A stretch of DNA of 64,000 bases from LMUY01 sp965276785 (GTDB lineage Bacteria; Pseudomonadota; Alphaproteobacteria; Acetobacterales; Acetobacteraceae). Numbering within the stretch: position 1 is the first letter of the stretch; each line of letters opens with the position of its first letter. Under the pieces are notes generated by a model. It saw nothing but the letters and a program-made list of their open reading frames with translations, was not told the origin of the DNA and ran no database searches. This document shows positions 8,094 through 16,803 of the stretch, in pieces. The stretch lies in contig OZ255629.1 of the NCBI GenBank assembly GCA_965276785.1, positions 496,001 to 560,000 of the forward strand, in the 5' to 3' direction. The position numbers and the translations under genes were made by a program.

Positions 8094-9320
8094 GTGAGCT
8101 TGGACGAGCAAGACGCGGGATCGCAGTCCGAGGTGGATGAACCTCGTTCCGAGGAGCAATCCCCGGACCGCCGCAATCCGCCCGGCCGGGAAGATAACGA
8201 GAACAAGTCTAAGCCCAGCAAAGACAAGGACGACGCGGGCGACAAAGGGGACGGCCAGGAGAGCGATCAGGAAAGGACCGCTCGCAAAGCGTCCCCCTGG
8301 GTCAAGATCATCGGTGGAGTGATCGCCGTGATCGCGATCGCCGGCGGCATCTACTATTATCTCTCGACGGCGGATCTCGAGACGACCGACGACGCCTATA
8401 CCGACGGTCGGGCACTGACCATCTCACCGCAAGTGGCCGGCTACGTGACCGAGCTTCTGGTCGACGACAATCAGCGGGTGAAGGCCGGGGACGTGCTGGC
8501 CCGCATCGACCCGAGGGACTATCTCGCTTCCCGGGACCAGGCCCGCGCCAATCTCGTGATCGCGCAGGCGCAGAGAATGTCGGCCCAACTCGGTGCCGAG
8601 GTCTCGCGCAAAAACTTCCCGGCGCGGCTGCTGCAGGCGCAAGGCCAGTTACAGCAGGCCCAAGGCCAGTTGTTCCAAGCGCAAACCGAATACAAGCGCC
8701 AACATGGCGTCACCCGTGAAGCGACGACGCAGCAGAGCGTCGATCAGTCCACGTCGCAGCTGCAACAGGCCGAAGGCCAGGTTGCGGCGGCCGAGGCGGC
8801 CGTGCAACAGGCTGAGCCAGTGAAGCAGAACATCGGCCAATCGGACCAGCAGGTCAGTCAGCTCGATGGCCAGGTGCAACAGGCGCAGGCGCAACTCGAA
8901 CAGGCCGAGGTCAATCTCAGCCGCACTACGATCACCGCACCGCAGGATGGCTGGATCACCCGGCGCAACATCGAGGTCGGCAATTACCTGCAAACCGGCG
9001 CCTCGATCTTCTCCATCGTCACTCCCCAGGTGTGGGTGACGGCCAACTTCAAGGAAAGCCAGCTCAATCGGATGCGGCCCGGCCAAAAAGTCGCCATCAC
9101 AGTGGACGCCTATCCCGGCCTCAAGCTGGAAGGCCATGTCGATAGCATTCAGCTCGGCTCGGGGTCCCGCTTCACCGCATTCCCCGCCGAGAACGCGACC
9201 GGCAACTTCGTGAAGATCGTCCAGCGCGTGCCGGTCAAGCTCATCATCGACCGCGGCATGGACCCGGCGATCCCGCTGCCGCTGGGGCTCTCAGTGGAAC
9301 CGAGCGTCACCCTGAAATGA
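8094..9320 (+). CDS. HlyD/EmrA-family periplasmic adaptor of a multidrug efflux pump
   Basis: 408 aa from a GTG with GGGAG upstream. A charged, lysine- and aspartate-rich cytoplasmic tail (residues 1-65) precedes one membrane anchor (VIAVIAIAGGIYYYLS). Then come a biotinyl-lipoyl half-motif (ISPQVAGYVTELLVDDNQRV), a long glutamine-rich alpha-helical hairpin (residues ~150-285) and the second lipoyl half (TITAPQDGWITRRN). This is the EmrA layout. It would link the downstream DHA2 MFS pump to an outer membrane channel, and no TolC-type gene is nearby. The unusually acidic and basic N-terminal tail is longer than in E. coli EmrA. Confidence 0.92.
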   Translation: MSLDEQDAGSQSEVDEPRSEEQSPDRRNPPGREDNENKSKPSKDKDDAGDKGDGQESDQERTARKASPWVKIIGGVIAVIAIAGGIYYYLSTADLETTDDAYTDGRALTISPQVAGYVTELLVDDNQRVKAGDVLARIDPRDYLASRDQARANLVIAQAQRMSAQLGAEVSRKNFPARLLQAQGQLQQAQGQLFQAQTEYKRQHGVTREATTQQSVDQSTSQLQQAEGQVAAAEAAVQQAEPVKQNIGQSDQQVSQLDGQVQQAQAQLEQAEVNLSRTTITAPQDGWITRRNIEVGNYLQTGASIFSIVTPQVWVTANFKESQLNRMRPGQKVAITVDAYPGLKLEGHVDSIQLGSGSRFTAFPAENATGNFVKIVQRVPVKLIIDRGMDPAIPLPLGLSVEPSVTLK

Positions 9321-9351
9321 GCCTGTTCGCCGCCGGGGCAGCCCATTAGCT

Positions 9352-10914
9352 ATGAGCGACTCGCAGCAATGGCGCCCAAAGGCGAACCCTTGGCTCATCG
9401 CCCTCGTGGTGACGCTGGCCGCCTTCATGGAGATCCTCGACACCACGATCGTGAACGTGGCGTTGCCGCATATCGCCGGTGCGCTGTCTTCGTCCAACGA
9501 CGAAGCGACCTGGACGCTCACCTCCTACCTGGTCGCCAACGGCATCGTGCTGCCGATCTCGGGGTTTTTCGCCAATCGGCTGGGGCGTAAACGCTACTTC
9601 CTCATCTGCATCGCGCTGTTCGGCATCTTCTCCACCCTATGCGGCCTGGCCACCAGCCTGCCGCAACTCATCGTGTTCCGCCTGCTGCAAGGCTTCTTTG
9701 GCGGCGGGCTGCAGCCGAACCAGCAATCCATCATCCTCGATACCTTTCCGCCGGAAAAGCGCGGTCTCGCCTTCTCCATCACCGCCGTCGCAACCATTGT
9801 GGCGCCCGTGCTCGGCCCCGTGCTCGGCGGCTGGATCACCGACAACTACACGTGGCGGTGGATCTTCTTCATCAACATCCCGGTCGCGACGCTGACGTTC
9901 TTTGCCGTGGCCGCGCTGGTGGAGGATCCGCCCTGGCTCACCAACGAGCCCAAGCGCCGGATCGACGCGATCGGGCTTGGCTTGATCGCCTTGGGTCTCG
10001 GCTGCCTGCAAGTGGTGATGGACCGCGGCGAGGACGACGATTGGTTCGGCTCCAACTTCATCATCGGCATGTCCATCGCGGCCGCCATCGGGATTTTGGG
10101 CGCGACCGGCTGGTTGCTGACGGCCAAGCGGCCCATTGTGGCGCTGCGGGTGATGGGAGACCGCAACTTCGCGCTCGGCGCGTTCTGCACTTTCGTCCTG
10201 TTCGGCATCGTCTACTCGTCCGCCGTGCTGATCCCACAATTTTCGCAAGAGGTGCTGACCTATAACGCCACCCTAGCCGGGCTGGTGCTGTCGCCCGGCG
10301 CCGCCTTGGTGTGTGTCACCATTCCTGTCGTGCAATGGGTGATGGGCAGGGTTCCAGCCAAATACATCGTGGCAGTTGGCTTCTTCGCCATCGGCGTCGG
10401 CTTGGTCTATTCGATGCGGCTGGTGCCCTCCATCGACTACGATACCCTGGCCAAGATGCGTATGGCGCAGTCCTTCGGCATCGCGCTGCTATTCGTCCCG
10501 ATCAGTACTTTGTCGTACGCGACCCTGCCGAAGGAGCTCAACAGCGACGCGGCCGCGCTCTACGTGATGTTCCGCAACGTGTCAGGGTCGATCGGAATCA
10601 GCCTGGCGACCGCCGAAATCACCGAGCGCACCCAAATCCGCCAATCGTTCCTGGTCAACCACCTGAGCCCGTTCAATCCGGCCTACAACGACACCATCCA
10701 GCAATATCAAAACTCGCTGCTCTCCATGGGGCACGCCGCGGCCACCACCATGTCGACGGCGACCGGCCAAGTCCTGCAAATGTTGCGCACTCAGGCGCAG
10801 GTATTGGCTTATTCGGACGTGTTCATGTTCTGCGCAATCGGTGCGTTCTGCGTGGTGCCGTTCGCCTTCCTGTTCTCGAGCGTGGTCGCCAAGCCGAGCG
10901 GCGGCGGGCACTAG
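9352..10914 (+). CDS. DHA2-family MFS multidrug efflux permease (EmrB-like)
   Basis: 520 aa with 14 predicted transmembrane helices. It has the MFS motif around FANRLGRKRYF and motif C GPVLGGWITDNYTWRW-IFF, typical of EmrB/QacA proton antiporters. It lies 31 bp after the adaptor gene in the same orientation, forming an EmrA-EmrB pair that exports hydrophobic compounds across both membranes with an outer membrane partner. The candidate TetR operator upstream of the adaptor would control both genes. Confidence 0.94.
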   Translation: MSDSQQWRPKANPWLIALVVTLAAFMEILDTTIVNVALPHIAGALSSSNDEATWTLTSYLVANGIVLPISGFFANRLGRKRYFLICIALFGIFSTLCGLATSLPQLIVFRLLQGFFGGGLQPNQQSIILDTFPPEKRGLAFSITAVATIVAPVLGPVLGGWITDNYTWRWIFFINIPVATLTFFAVAALVEDPPWLTNEPKRRIDAIGLGLIALGLGCLQVVMDRGEDDDWFGSNFIIGMSIAAAIGILGATGWLLTAKRPIVALRVMGDRNFALGAFCTFVLFGIVYSSAVLIPQFSQEVLTYNATLAGLVLSPGAALVCVTIPVVQWVMGRVPAKYIVAVGFFAIGVGLVYSMRLVPSIDYDTLAKMRMAQSFGIALLFVPISTLSYATLPKELNSDAAALYVMFRNVSGSIGISLATAEITERTQIRQSFLVNHLSPFNPAYNDTIQQYQNSLLSMGHAAATTMSTATGQVLQMLRTQAQVLAYSDVFMFCAIGAFCVVPFAFLFSSVVAKPSGGGH

Positions 10915-10918
10915 GGCG

Positions 10919-10942
10919 TGATCGCTTCTGGTAGGAGAAGCG
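10919..10942 (+). promoter_or_regulatory. Hairpin overlapping the ribosome binding site of the 2-hydroxyacid dehydrogenase
   Basis: CGCTTC (10923-10928) and GAAGCG (10937-10942) form a short hairpin ending one base before the ATG at 10944. The Shine-Dalgarno GGAG (10934-10937) sits in its loop and stem edge. The 15-mer TGATCGCTTCTGGTA (10919-10933) occurs again at 29619-29633, inside a palindromic repeat, so this RBS region appears to derive from that repeat family. Confidence 0.45.
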
Positions 10943-10943
10943 C

Positions 10944-11846
10944 ATGAGAGGCTTGTTTCTGGACGCCACCGACACGCTGGCGGACGTGTTTGACCGCAAC
11001 GTGCAAGCGGACGACCCGGAGATTGTGGTCAATCAGCACGACCGTATCAGTGCCGAGGCGCTGCCGAGCTTGCTGGACGGTTATGACTTCATCCTGGACG
11101 ATCACAGCTTCTTGCCGACGGAAGCGCTGCGGTGCTGCCCGGGTCTCAAGCACGTCATCTTTCTCGGCACCGGCGCCCGCTCCTACATGAACCCGGAGGA
11201 GCTCGCCGAACTCGGCATCACCGTCCACACCATCAAAGGCTATGGCGACGTGGCCGTGGCGGAGCACACGGTCGCGCTGATCTGGGCGGTTGCGCGTGGC
11301 CTGGCGGCGATGGATCGGGGGATGCGCGCGGGCCAGTGGCTGCGCACGGAGGGCGTGCAGCTTGGCGGCAAGACCCTGGGTTTGCTCGGTTTCGGCGGCA
11401 TCGCCTCCGAAGTGGCTCGCATCATGGCTGGCGCCGGCATGCGGGTAATCGCCTGGAACCGCACGCCCAAGCATGCACCTGGCGTGCAGTTCGTGTCGCT
11501 CGACCAGTTGCTCAGCGCCAGCGACGTGCTCTCCCTGCATCTTCTGCTGACGGACGAGACGCGCGGCTTTCTCGGGGTGGACCGGCTCGCCCGGCTGCGG
11601 CCGAGCGCCATCCTGGTGAATACAGCGCGTGGCGCGCTGGTGGACGAGGCGGCCCTGGTCGAAGCGCTGCGAGCGGGGCGGATTGCCGGAGCGGGGCTGG
11701 ATGTGTTCGACATCGAGCCGCTACCGCCAGGCCACCCGTTCACCACGCTGGACCGGGTCACACTCTCGGCGCACAGCGCGTTCCGCACCCCCGAAGCCAG
11801 CGACACGCTGCTCCGCCGGGCTTTGAACATAGCGAAGGCGCTTTGA
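10944..11846 (+). CDS. D-isomer-specific 2-hydroxyacid dehydrogenase
   Basis: 300 aa. The NAD-binding Rossmann motif is LGLLGFGGIASEVARI (residues ~141-156). The catalytic set is present: Arg in LVNTARGALVDE, Glu in VFDIEPLPPGHPF and His in LSAHSAFR. These enzymes reversibly reduce 2-keto acids to D-2-hydroxy acids with NAD(P)H. The protein is at the short end for the family. It stands alone on the plus strand between the efflux pair and a convergent DapA-family gene; a sugar-acid or hydroxy-acid catabolic role is inferred from the neighbours. Confidence 0.88.
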   Translation: MRGLFLDATDTLADVFDRNVQADDPEIVVNQHDRISAEALPSLLDGYDFILDDHSFLPTEALRCCPGLKHVIFLGTGARSYMNPEELAELGITVHTIKGYGDVAVAEHTVALIWAVARGLAAMDRGMRAGQWLRTEGVQLGGKTLGLLGFGGIASEVARIMAGAGMRVIAWNRTPKHAPGVQFVSLDQLLSASDVLSLHLLLTDETRGFLGVDRLARLRPSAILVNTARGALVDEAALVEALRAGRIAGAGLDVFDIEPLPPGHPFTTLDRVTLSAHSAFRTPEASDTLLRRALNIAKAL

Positions 11847-11896
11847 CTGCCGAAGCCGCCTCTTAGCGGCGGATTGCGTAAAGCTGCCCTGAGGCG

Positions 11897-12826
11897 CTAA
11901 CAAACAGCCCGCTTGTCCTTGAGCGCAAGCCGCCGCAGCAGGTAATCGACCTCGTGCTTCGCCGTCTGCGTCATCGCAACAGCGGGGTTGCGCTGCGCAT
12001 CGGACGCGATAATTCCTCGCTTGGCCATGACGTATTTGCGGACTGCCAGCCCAGCGCCCGGCTGCTGCTCGTAGCGCAACAGCGGCAAATGGGCGTCGAA
12101 TAGATCGTGCGCCTGGTCGCGCTCCCCGCCACGTTGCAAGCGCACCAAATCCACCAGCATGTCCGGAAACGCATACCCGGTCATCGCGCCATCGGCGCCC
12201 CGTTCGGTTTCAAAATCAAGAAACAGCCCGCCATTGCCGCACAGAATCGATATCGGGCGCATTGCCCCGTCCGCCTGCCATTGGCGCAGGGCGGATATCT
12301 TCTCCAGCCCAGGCCAGTCCTCGTGCTTCAGCATCACGCAGGAGGCATTCTCGGCCGCGATGCGGCGGATCACGCCGGGCGTCATCACCACGCTGAAGTT
12401 CAGCGGGTAGTCCTGGATCACCCAGGGGATATCCTCGCCAATCGCCTCGACCGCTTGGCGGTAGTAGCCGACGATCTGGTCGTCGGTGCGCAGCGTATGG
12501 GGCGGCGCGATCATCACGCCGGCGGCTCCAGCGTCCATCGAGGCCCGCGCCAGGCCGCGCATCGCTGCAAAGCCCGGTGCCGACACGCCGACGATCACCG
12601 GCAGCTCCCCGGCGCGCCTGACGAAGCGGACCGCGACCTCCAGCGCCTCGGCGCCATCGAGCTTCGGCGCCTCCCCCATGACGCCCAGCACCGTCAGCCC
12701 GGTGCTGCCGGCCTCGCGGTAGAATTCGGTCATGCGGTCGATAGAGCCGAAATCGATCCCGCCATCGGCATCAAACGGGGTCGGGGCGATTGGGAAGACA
12801 CCCTGAGCAGTGTGGTCGAGCTGCAT
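11897..12826 (-). CDS. Dihydrodipicolinate synthase (DapA) family lyase/aldolase
   Basis: 309 aa from the ATG at 12826 (MQLDHTAQGVFPIAPTPF); a GTG at 12874 would add 16 poorly conserved residues. TIM-barrel DapA family: substrate-loop region LTVLGVMGEAPKLDG, a catalytic-tyrosine region at WVIQDYPLNF and the Schiff-base lysine in CVMLKHEDWPG. It differs from true DapA, which has GTTGE at the pyruvate-binding site (here GVMGE). It is therefore probably a catabolic 2-keto-3-deoxy sugar acid aldolase/dehydratase or similar lyase. The surrounding IlvD, SDR and dehydrogenase genes support that. No Shine-Dalgarno is obvious at either start. Confidence 0.85.
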   Translation of the reverse strand: MQLDHTAQGVFPIAPTPFDADGGIDFGSIDRMTEFYREAGSTGLTVLGVMGEAPKLDGAEALEVAVRFVRRAGELPVIVGVSAPGFAAMRGLARASMDAGAAGVMIAPPHTLRTDDQIVGYYRQAVEAIGEDIPWVIQDYPLNFSVVMTPGVIRRIAAENASCVMLKHEDWPGLEKISALRQWQADGAMRPISILCGNGGLFLDFETERGADGAMTGYAFPDMLVDLVRLQRGGERDQAHDLFDAHLPLLRYEQQPGAGLAVRKYVMAKRGIIASDAQRNPAVAMTQTAKHEVDYLLRRLALKDKRAVC

Positions 12827-12883
12827 GCGAGAGGATTGGGCCGAAGCGCTATTGATCGTCAACCTGCGCACCACCGCCGAGTG

Positions 12884-12897
12884 TTGTAATCATACAA
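12884..12897. promoter_or_regulatory. Palindrome between the divergent DapA-family and SphA-like genes (candidate operator)
   Basis: TTGTAATCATACAA has perfect 5-bp arms (TTGTA/TACAA) around ATCA. It stands out as AT-rich in a GC-rich divergent intergenic region. The form resembles GntR/FadR-type operators of catabolic genes, but no such regulator gene is in the window. It could control the lyase gene to the left, the outer membrane protein gene to the right, or both. Confidence 0.4.
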
Positions 12898-13067
12898 TGG
12901 TGGCCGGTTATCTCGCGGTTCACGTTGTGTCACGTTGACAACGATCCTGCGACCGACCAAGCGTACCATCGCACGACGACCCCGCCCGCCGGACGATGTC
13001 GGTTCGCCCACGCCGGTGAACCTGACGCCTGGTGCGGGCTGCACGACTGAGATGGATCGATATCCTA

Positions 13068-13985
13068 ATGAAGCCAACAATTGTTTCCACCGGCGGGGGG
13101 CTAATCCTGCTCGCGGCGAGTTCCCTAGCGCCGGCGGCGGCCACCGAAGGCGGCAGCCAGGAATACCCGTTGGGCGTCAACACGGTCCTGCCGGCGCTGC
13201 TGCCGCCGCCGGGCCATGCGGCGCTGCTGAATTACTTCGAGTATTACTCGGCTCCGGTGGTGACAGACGGCAGCGGTCATAAAATCCCGGCCAACTTCCA
13301 CCTCAATGTCGAGATCGAGGCGGCTCGGCTGCTCTATAGCTGGCCGGTGGACTTGGGCAATTTCGGTATCACCTCGGGGGTGGTCGGCACGGTGGAAAAC
13401 GGCAGCTTGCATGACGAAGGGCAGAGCGACGGCCGGCTTGCCTTCGGCGACACTCTGCTGCAACCCATCATCATTGGCTATAACAGCCCGGACCACACCC
13501 TGTTCGCTTGGATTGACAACGACATCTGGGTCCCGAATGGACAGTATGCCACCAAGGACCTGTTCAACATCGGCCTGAACCGCCTGGAACTGTCGCCCTC
13601 CGCCACCGTGACGTGGTTCCCCAGCGAGCGCATCCAAGCCTCCCTGTTCGCAACGTTCGAAATCCCGTTCAAGAACCATGCGGATGGCTATCTCTCGGGC
13701 AAATCGATCGACATCGACTATGGCCTGGATTACCAGCCGGTCGCTGGCTGGAAGCGGTTCCACGTCGGCGTGGGCGGCTACGCGTTCCAGCAGGTCACCC
13801 CAGACCGGGTGAACGGCGTCATTTTTAACAACGGCAATTACGGCCGCGTGCTCGCGATCGGTCCGCAAATCCGTTACGACTGGAAGATGGGCGGTGTCGC
13901 GCTCAAGTGGCAGCACGAGTTCGACGCCGAGAACCGCTCCGAGGGCGATGTGGTGTGGCTGCAGGCCTCGGTGCCGCTGTTTTAG
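13068..13985 (+). CDS. SphA-like outer membrane protein (phenol-degradation MetA family)
   Basis: 305 aa from an ATG that gives a clean signal peptide (MKPTIVSTGGGLILLAASS, cleavage near AAA-TEG). The mature part reads as an amphipathic beta-barrel with alternating residues and ends in VPLF, the terminal phenylalanine favoured by outer membrane insertion. Sequence style (YPLGVNTVLPALLPPPGHAA, then NYFEYYSA) fits the SphA/MetA-pathway family, whose members are thought to pass hydrophobic or small substrates. A GTG at 13032 is an alternative start but would bury the signal peptide. It converges with hyuA, leaving 4 bp of overlap at the stops. Confidence 0.8.
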   Translation: MKPTIVSTGGGLILLAASSLAPAAATEGGSQEYPLGVNTVLPALLPPPGHAALLNYFEYYSAPVVTDGSGHKIPANFHLNVEIEAARLLYSWPVDLGNFGITSGVVGTVENGSLHDEGQSDGRLAFGDTLLQPIIIGYNSPDHTLFAWIDNDIWVPNGQYATKDLFNIGLNRLELSPSATVTWFPSERIQASLFATFEIPFKNHADGYLSGKSIDIDYGLDYQPVAGWKRFHVGVGGYAFQQVTPDRVNGVIFNNGNYGRVLAIGPQIRYDWKMGGVALKWQHEFDAENRSEGDVVWLQASVPLF

Positions 13986-16063
13986 GGCGCGTCGGTGAGC
14001 GTGAGCATCAGCGCGCCGTCAGACTGCAGCACCGCCTGCCAAGCGGCGCCGACCAAGGTGGAGGTCTCATCCTCCGCCACGATGGCCGGCCCTCGGATGC
14101 AGGCGCCGGGCCTAAGGCTCGCCCGGTCATAGACCGGCCAATCAAGGGCCTCGGTCGAGACGGTGTCGCGGATCGCCTGCGTGCCGCGGGGCGTTGGAGC
14201 GGCGACGCCAAACGGTGCCGCAACCGCGTCCGCTCGGGCAAAGGCCTGCCCCGCCGTGCTGAGTGCCACGGCATAGCTCAGCACCTCCACGTCGGACCCG
14301 GGGACCGGGCGATCGTAGAAGCGGGCATACTCGGCGTCGAAGGCGCTGCGGATGCTGGCCCCGGCGTCCGTGGCGAGTGGGCCGTCCGGGAGTTGCACCG
14401 GGATCTCGTGGCCTTGGCCGACATAGCGCATGAACGCAGTCCGCGTGGCCACGGTCGGCGCGCCGAAGCGGCCGGGCTCGACCACGGCGGCCGCCTCCTC
14501 GCTCATCGCGGCGAGCAAGCCGTTGACGGCCGCGGCATCGAACTGGCTCAGCCGGCCGTACAGGCTTCGCACCACCTCGTAGCCGATCGGCGCGCGCAGG
14601 AAGCCGATGGCGCTGCCCACGCCGGCGCCGGGGGGCACCAGGATGCGGGTGGCGCCGATCTTCTCCGCCACGCGGCAGGCATGCACCGGGCCGCCGCCGC
14701 CGAAGGCGATCACGGTGCGGCCGGCAAAGCTCTTGCCGCTCTCGATGGAATGGATGCGGGCGGCATTGGCCATGGTCTCATCCACCATCTCCACCACGCC
14801 GCAGGCGGCCTGCTCCGCGGGCAGGCCGAGGGGTTCGCCCACCGCCCGGTGCAGCGCGGCATGGGCGGCGGCCGGGTCGAGCGCGAGGCTGCCGCCGGCG
14901 AAACGCGCCGGATCGTAACGGCCGAGCACCAGGTTGGCGTCGGTCACCGCCGGCCGGGTGCCGCCGCGGCCATAGCAGGCGGGGCCAGGCGAGGCGCCGG
15001 CAGACTCGGGACCGACCGTGATGCGGCCCAGCACGTCCACCCCCGCCAGGCTGCCGCCGCCGGCGCCGATCTCCACCATCTCGATCACCGGAATGCGAAG
15101 CGGCAGGCCGGAGCCTTTCTTGAACCGGCCGATCCGCGCCACCTCGAAGCTGCGGGCGGTCTGCGGCTTGCCGTCGTCGATCAGGCAGATCTTGGCCGTG
15201 GTGCCGCCCATGTCGAACGATAGCACGCGGTCGAGCCCGGCGGCGCGCGCGAGGGAGGCGGCAAAGATCGCACCCCCGGCGGGGCCGCTCTCCACCAGGC
15301 GGATCGGAAAGCGGCAGGCGGTCTCCACCGTGGTGAGCCCGCCGCCGGACAGCATCAGGAAAAGAGGGGCAGTGAAGCCCAGATCGCGCAAGGCGCTCTC
15401 CAGCCGGCGCAGGTAGCCCTGCATCAAGGGCTGCACATAGGCGTTGGCGGCGGCGGTGGAGAAGCGCTCCCATTCCCGCATCTCTGGTGACACGGCGGAG
15501 GATAGCGTGACCGCGAACCCGGCCGCTTCCAGGATGGCGCCGGCACGCTGCTCATGCGCCGGGTTGGTGAAGGCGTGCAGGAAGCCCACCGCGACCGACG
15601 CGACCGCCTCCGCGCGCAGCCCAGGCACCAGGGCGCGCACCGCCTCCTCGTCCAGCGGCAGCAGCACGCGGCCGGCGGCGTCCACCCGCTCCGGCACGGG
15701 CAGGCGCAGATGCCGCGGCACCAACGGTTCGGGCAGGCGGATGTTCAGGTCGTATTGATCGTAGCGGCTCTCGTTGCCCATCGCGAGCACGTCGCGGAAG
15801 CCCTGGGTGGTGACGAGCGCGGTGGGCGCGCCTTTGCGCTCGATGATGGCATTGGTGGCCAGGGTAGTCCCGTGCACCACGAGACCGATGTCGCCGGGCT
15901 GCAAGCCAGCGTTCTGCAGCAGGAGGGCGACACCGGCGAGGACGCCCTGCTCAGGGGCGTCTTGGGTGGTGAGGGTCTTGCCGGTGAACCGCCGGCCGCC
16001 GTGTTCGAGCGCGAGGTCGGTGAAGGTGCCGCCGATATCGACGGCCAGGCGGGCGAGGGACAT
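13982..16063 (-). CDS. hyuA: Hydantoinase/oxoprolinase subunit A (HyuA)
   Basis: 693 aa from the ATG at 16063, which puts the ASKHA nucleotide motif LAVDIGGTFTDLALEHGG at residues 6-23. Further motifs are ALVTTQGFRDVLAMGNESRYDQY and a second phosphate/Mg site DRVLSFDMGGTTAKICLIDDG. The GGGGPVHACRVAEKIG region is typical of HyuA. These enzymes hydrolyse hydantoins, 5-oxoproline or related lactams with ATP. HyuA usually partners with HyuB, and no hyuB gene is adjacent. A longer open frame upstream reads into the MITE-like element and is not coding. It may act with an unlinked partner. Confidence 0.88.
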   Translation of the reverse strand: MSLARLAVDIGGTFTDLALEHGGRRFTGKTLTTQDAPEQGVLAGVALLLQNAGLQPGDIGLVVHGTTLATNAIIERKGAPTALVTTQGFRDVLAMGNESRYDQYDLNIRLPEPLVPRHLRLPVPERVDAAGRVLLPLDEEAVRALVPGLRAEAVASVAVGFLHAFTNPAHEQRAGAILEAAGFAVTLSSAVSPEMREWERFSTAAANAYVQPLMQGYLRRLESALRDLGFTAPLFLMLSGGGLTTVETACRFPIRLVESGPAGGAIFAASLARAAGLDRVLSFDMGGTTAKICLIDDGKPQTARSFEVARIGRFKKGSGLPLRIPVIEMVEIGAGGGSLAGVDVLGRITVGPESAGASPGPACYGRGGTRPAVTDANLVLGRYDPARFAGGSLALDPAAAHAALHRAVGEPLGLPAEQAACGVVEMVDETMANAARIHSIESGKSFAGRTVIAFGGGGPVHACRVAEKIGATRILVPPGAGVGSAIGFLRAPIGYEVVRSLYGRLSQFDAAAVNGLLAAMSEEAAAVVEPGRFGAPTVATRTAFMRYVGQGHEIPVQLPDGPLATDAGASIRSAFDAEYARFYDRPVPGSDVEVLSYAVALSTAGQAFARADAVAAPFGVAAPTPRGTQAIRDTVSTEALDWPVYDRASLRPGACIRGPAIVAEDETSTLVGAAWQAVLQSDGALMLTLTDAP

Positions 16064-16169
16064 GGCGGGAGGATATGCAATATCGCGTCCAAACGGGAGC
16101 CGATACCAGTTCGATAGCAACGGGTAAGCCATTCCCGCTACAAAGCCAGGATTGCCCTCAGCCCCTCCT

Positions 16170-16376
16170 CTAACAGGCTGCTGAAAAACCCTCGCCTTGC
16201 AGTCGGTTGATGTGATTGCCTGCGTCCTGTGGGTTGAGGATGGTGGGATGCGCGGTGGGGACGAGCAGACGTCCATGCTGCTGCCCAGCAGCACGCTCGC
16301 GTAAACCGAACCGTGAGCGTAGCTCCTACCCGGAGGTCATCGTTCTCGCCGCTAATGCTTTTCAGCAGCCTGCTAG
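16170..16376. mobile_element. MITE-like element with terminal inverted repeats
   Basis: A 207-bp segment bounded by CTAACAGGCTGCTGAAAAAC (16170-16189) and its near-perfect inverted copy GCTTTTCAGCAGCCTGCTAG (16357-16376), 18 of 20 matching. GGCTGCTGAAAAA termini are typical of IS1182/IS5-group elements. The interior is too short for a transposase and I recognise no transposase motif, so this is a miniature or decayed derivative. I could not find a clear target-site duplication. Confidence 0.6.
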
Positions 16377-16803
16377 GCCGCGAGCTCGTTGGCGCTGATC
16401 TTGTGTTACGCGTGGTGGTCTATTTTGTGGCGTATATGAGGGAGCATGGTGTCATCGAAATCGTCAGCATCCATTTCGCCGACTCTACGAGCGGGCGATC
16501 TTCTTTGGGCAAAAATACGGGCCTGCCCGCTCGGGCTGAAATCCCGTCCACGGAACCGACGCTGGACCGGGATGCGTTGGACGCCCTAGCCTGGGTTGAA
16601 GGTGGGATGCCGGATAGCGGGGTCGGCTATGGCCCTGATGCCCCCAAATCGACGGAGGAGCAGATCAGGGAGTTCAAGCCGGCATCCTACGTCCCCCTCG
16701 CCTCAAACTGTAGCCGCAAGGCGTCGCACGGCACGGAGCAAATAGCTCAGAAGGGCCTTGTCGTTTCTTGGAGGGTCATGCGACGACGTATCCCGCGGGC
16801 AGC
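16377..16803 (+). other. Gene-poor stretch with decayed coding remnants
   Basis: Between the MITE-like element and the EEP gene. One frame reads a plausible acidic segment (LDRDALDALAWVEGGMPDSG, then PKSTEEQIREFKPASY) with an antitoxin-like look. A different frame just before it reads FRRLYERAIFFGQKYGPARS and then stops. Neither has a good start and I recognise no family. The two frames next to an IS-like element suggest eroded small genes, possibly a toxin-antitoxin remnant, but that is speculative. Confidence 0.3.

Noticed and set aside
13907..15223. Long plus-strand open frame opposite hyuA
   Set aside because: It is antisense to a gene with clear HyuA motifs. The translation is an Arg/Gly/Ala-rich shadow typical of GC-rich DNA.
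16064..16294. N-terminal extension of hyuA
   Set aside because: The added 77 residues read into the MITE-like element and have no family sequence.
16377..16803. A toxin-antitoxin operon
   Set aside because: The protein-like pieces lie in two different frames, lack starts and match no family I can name, so I only describe the stretch as decayed.
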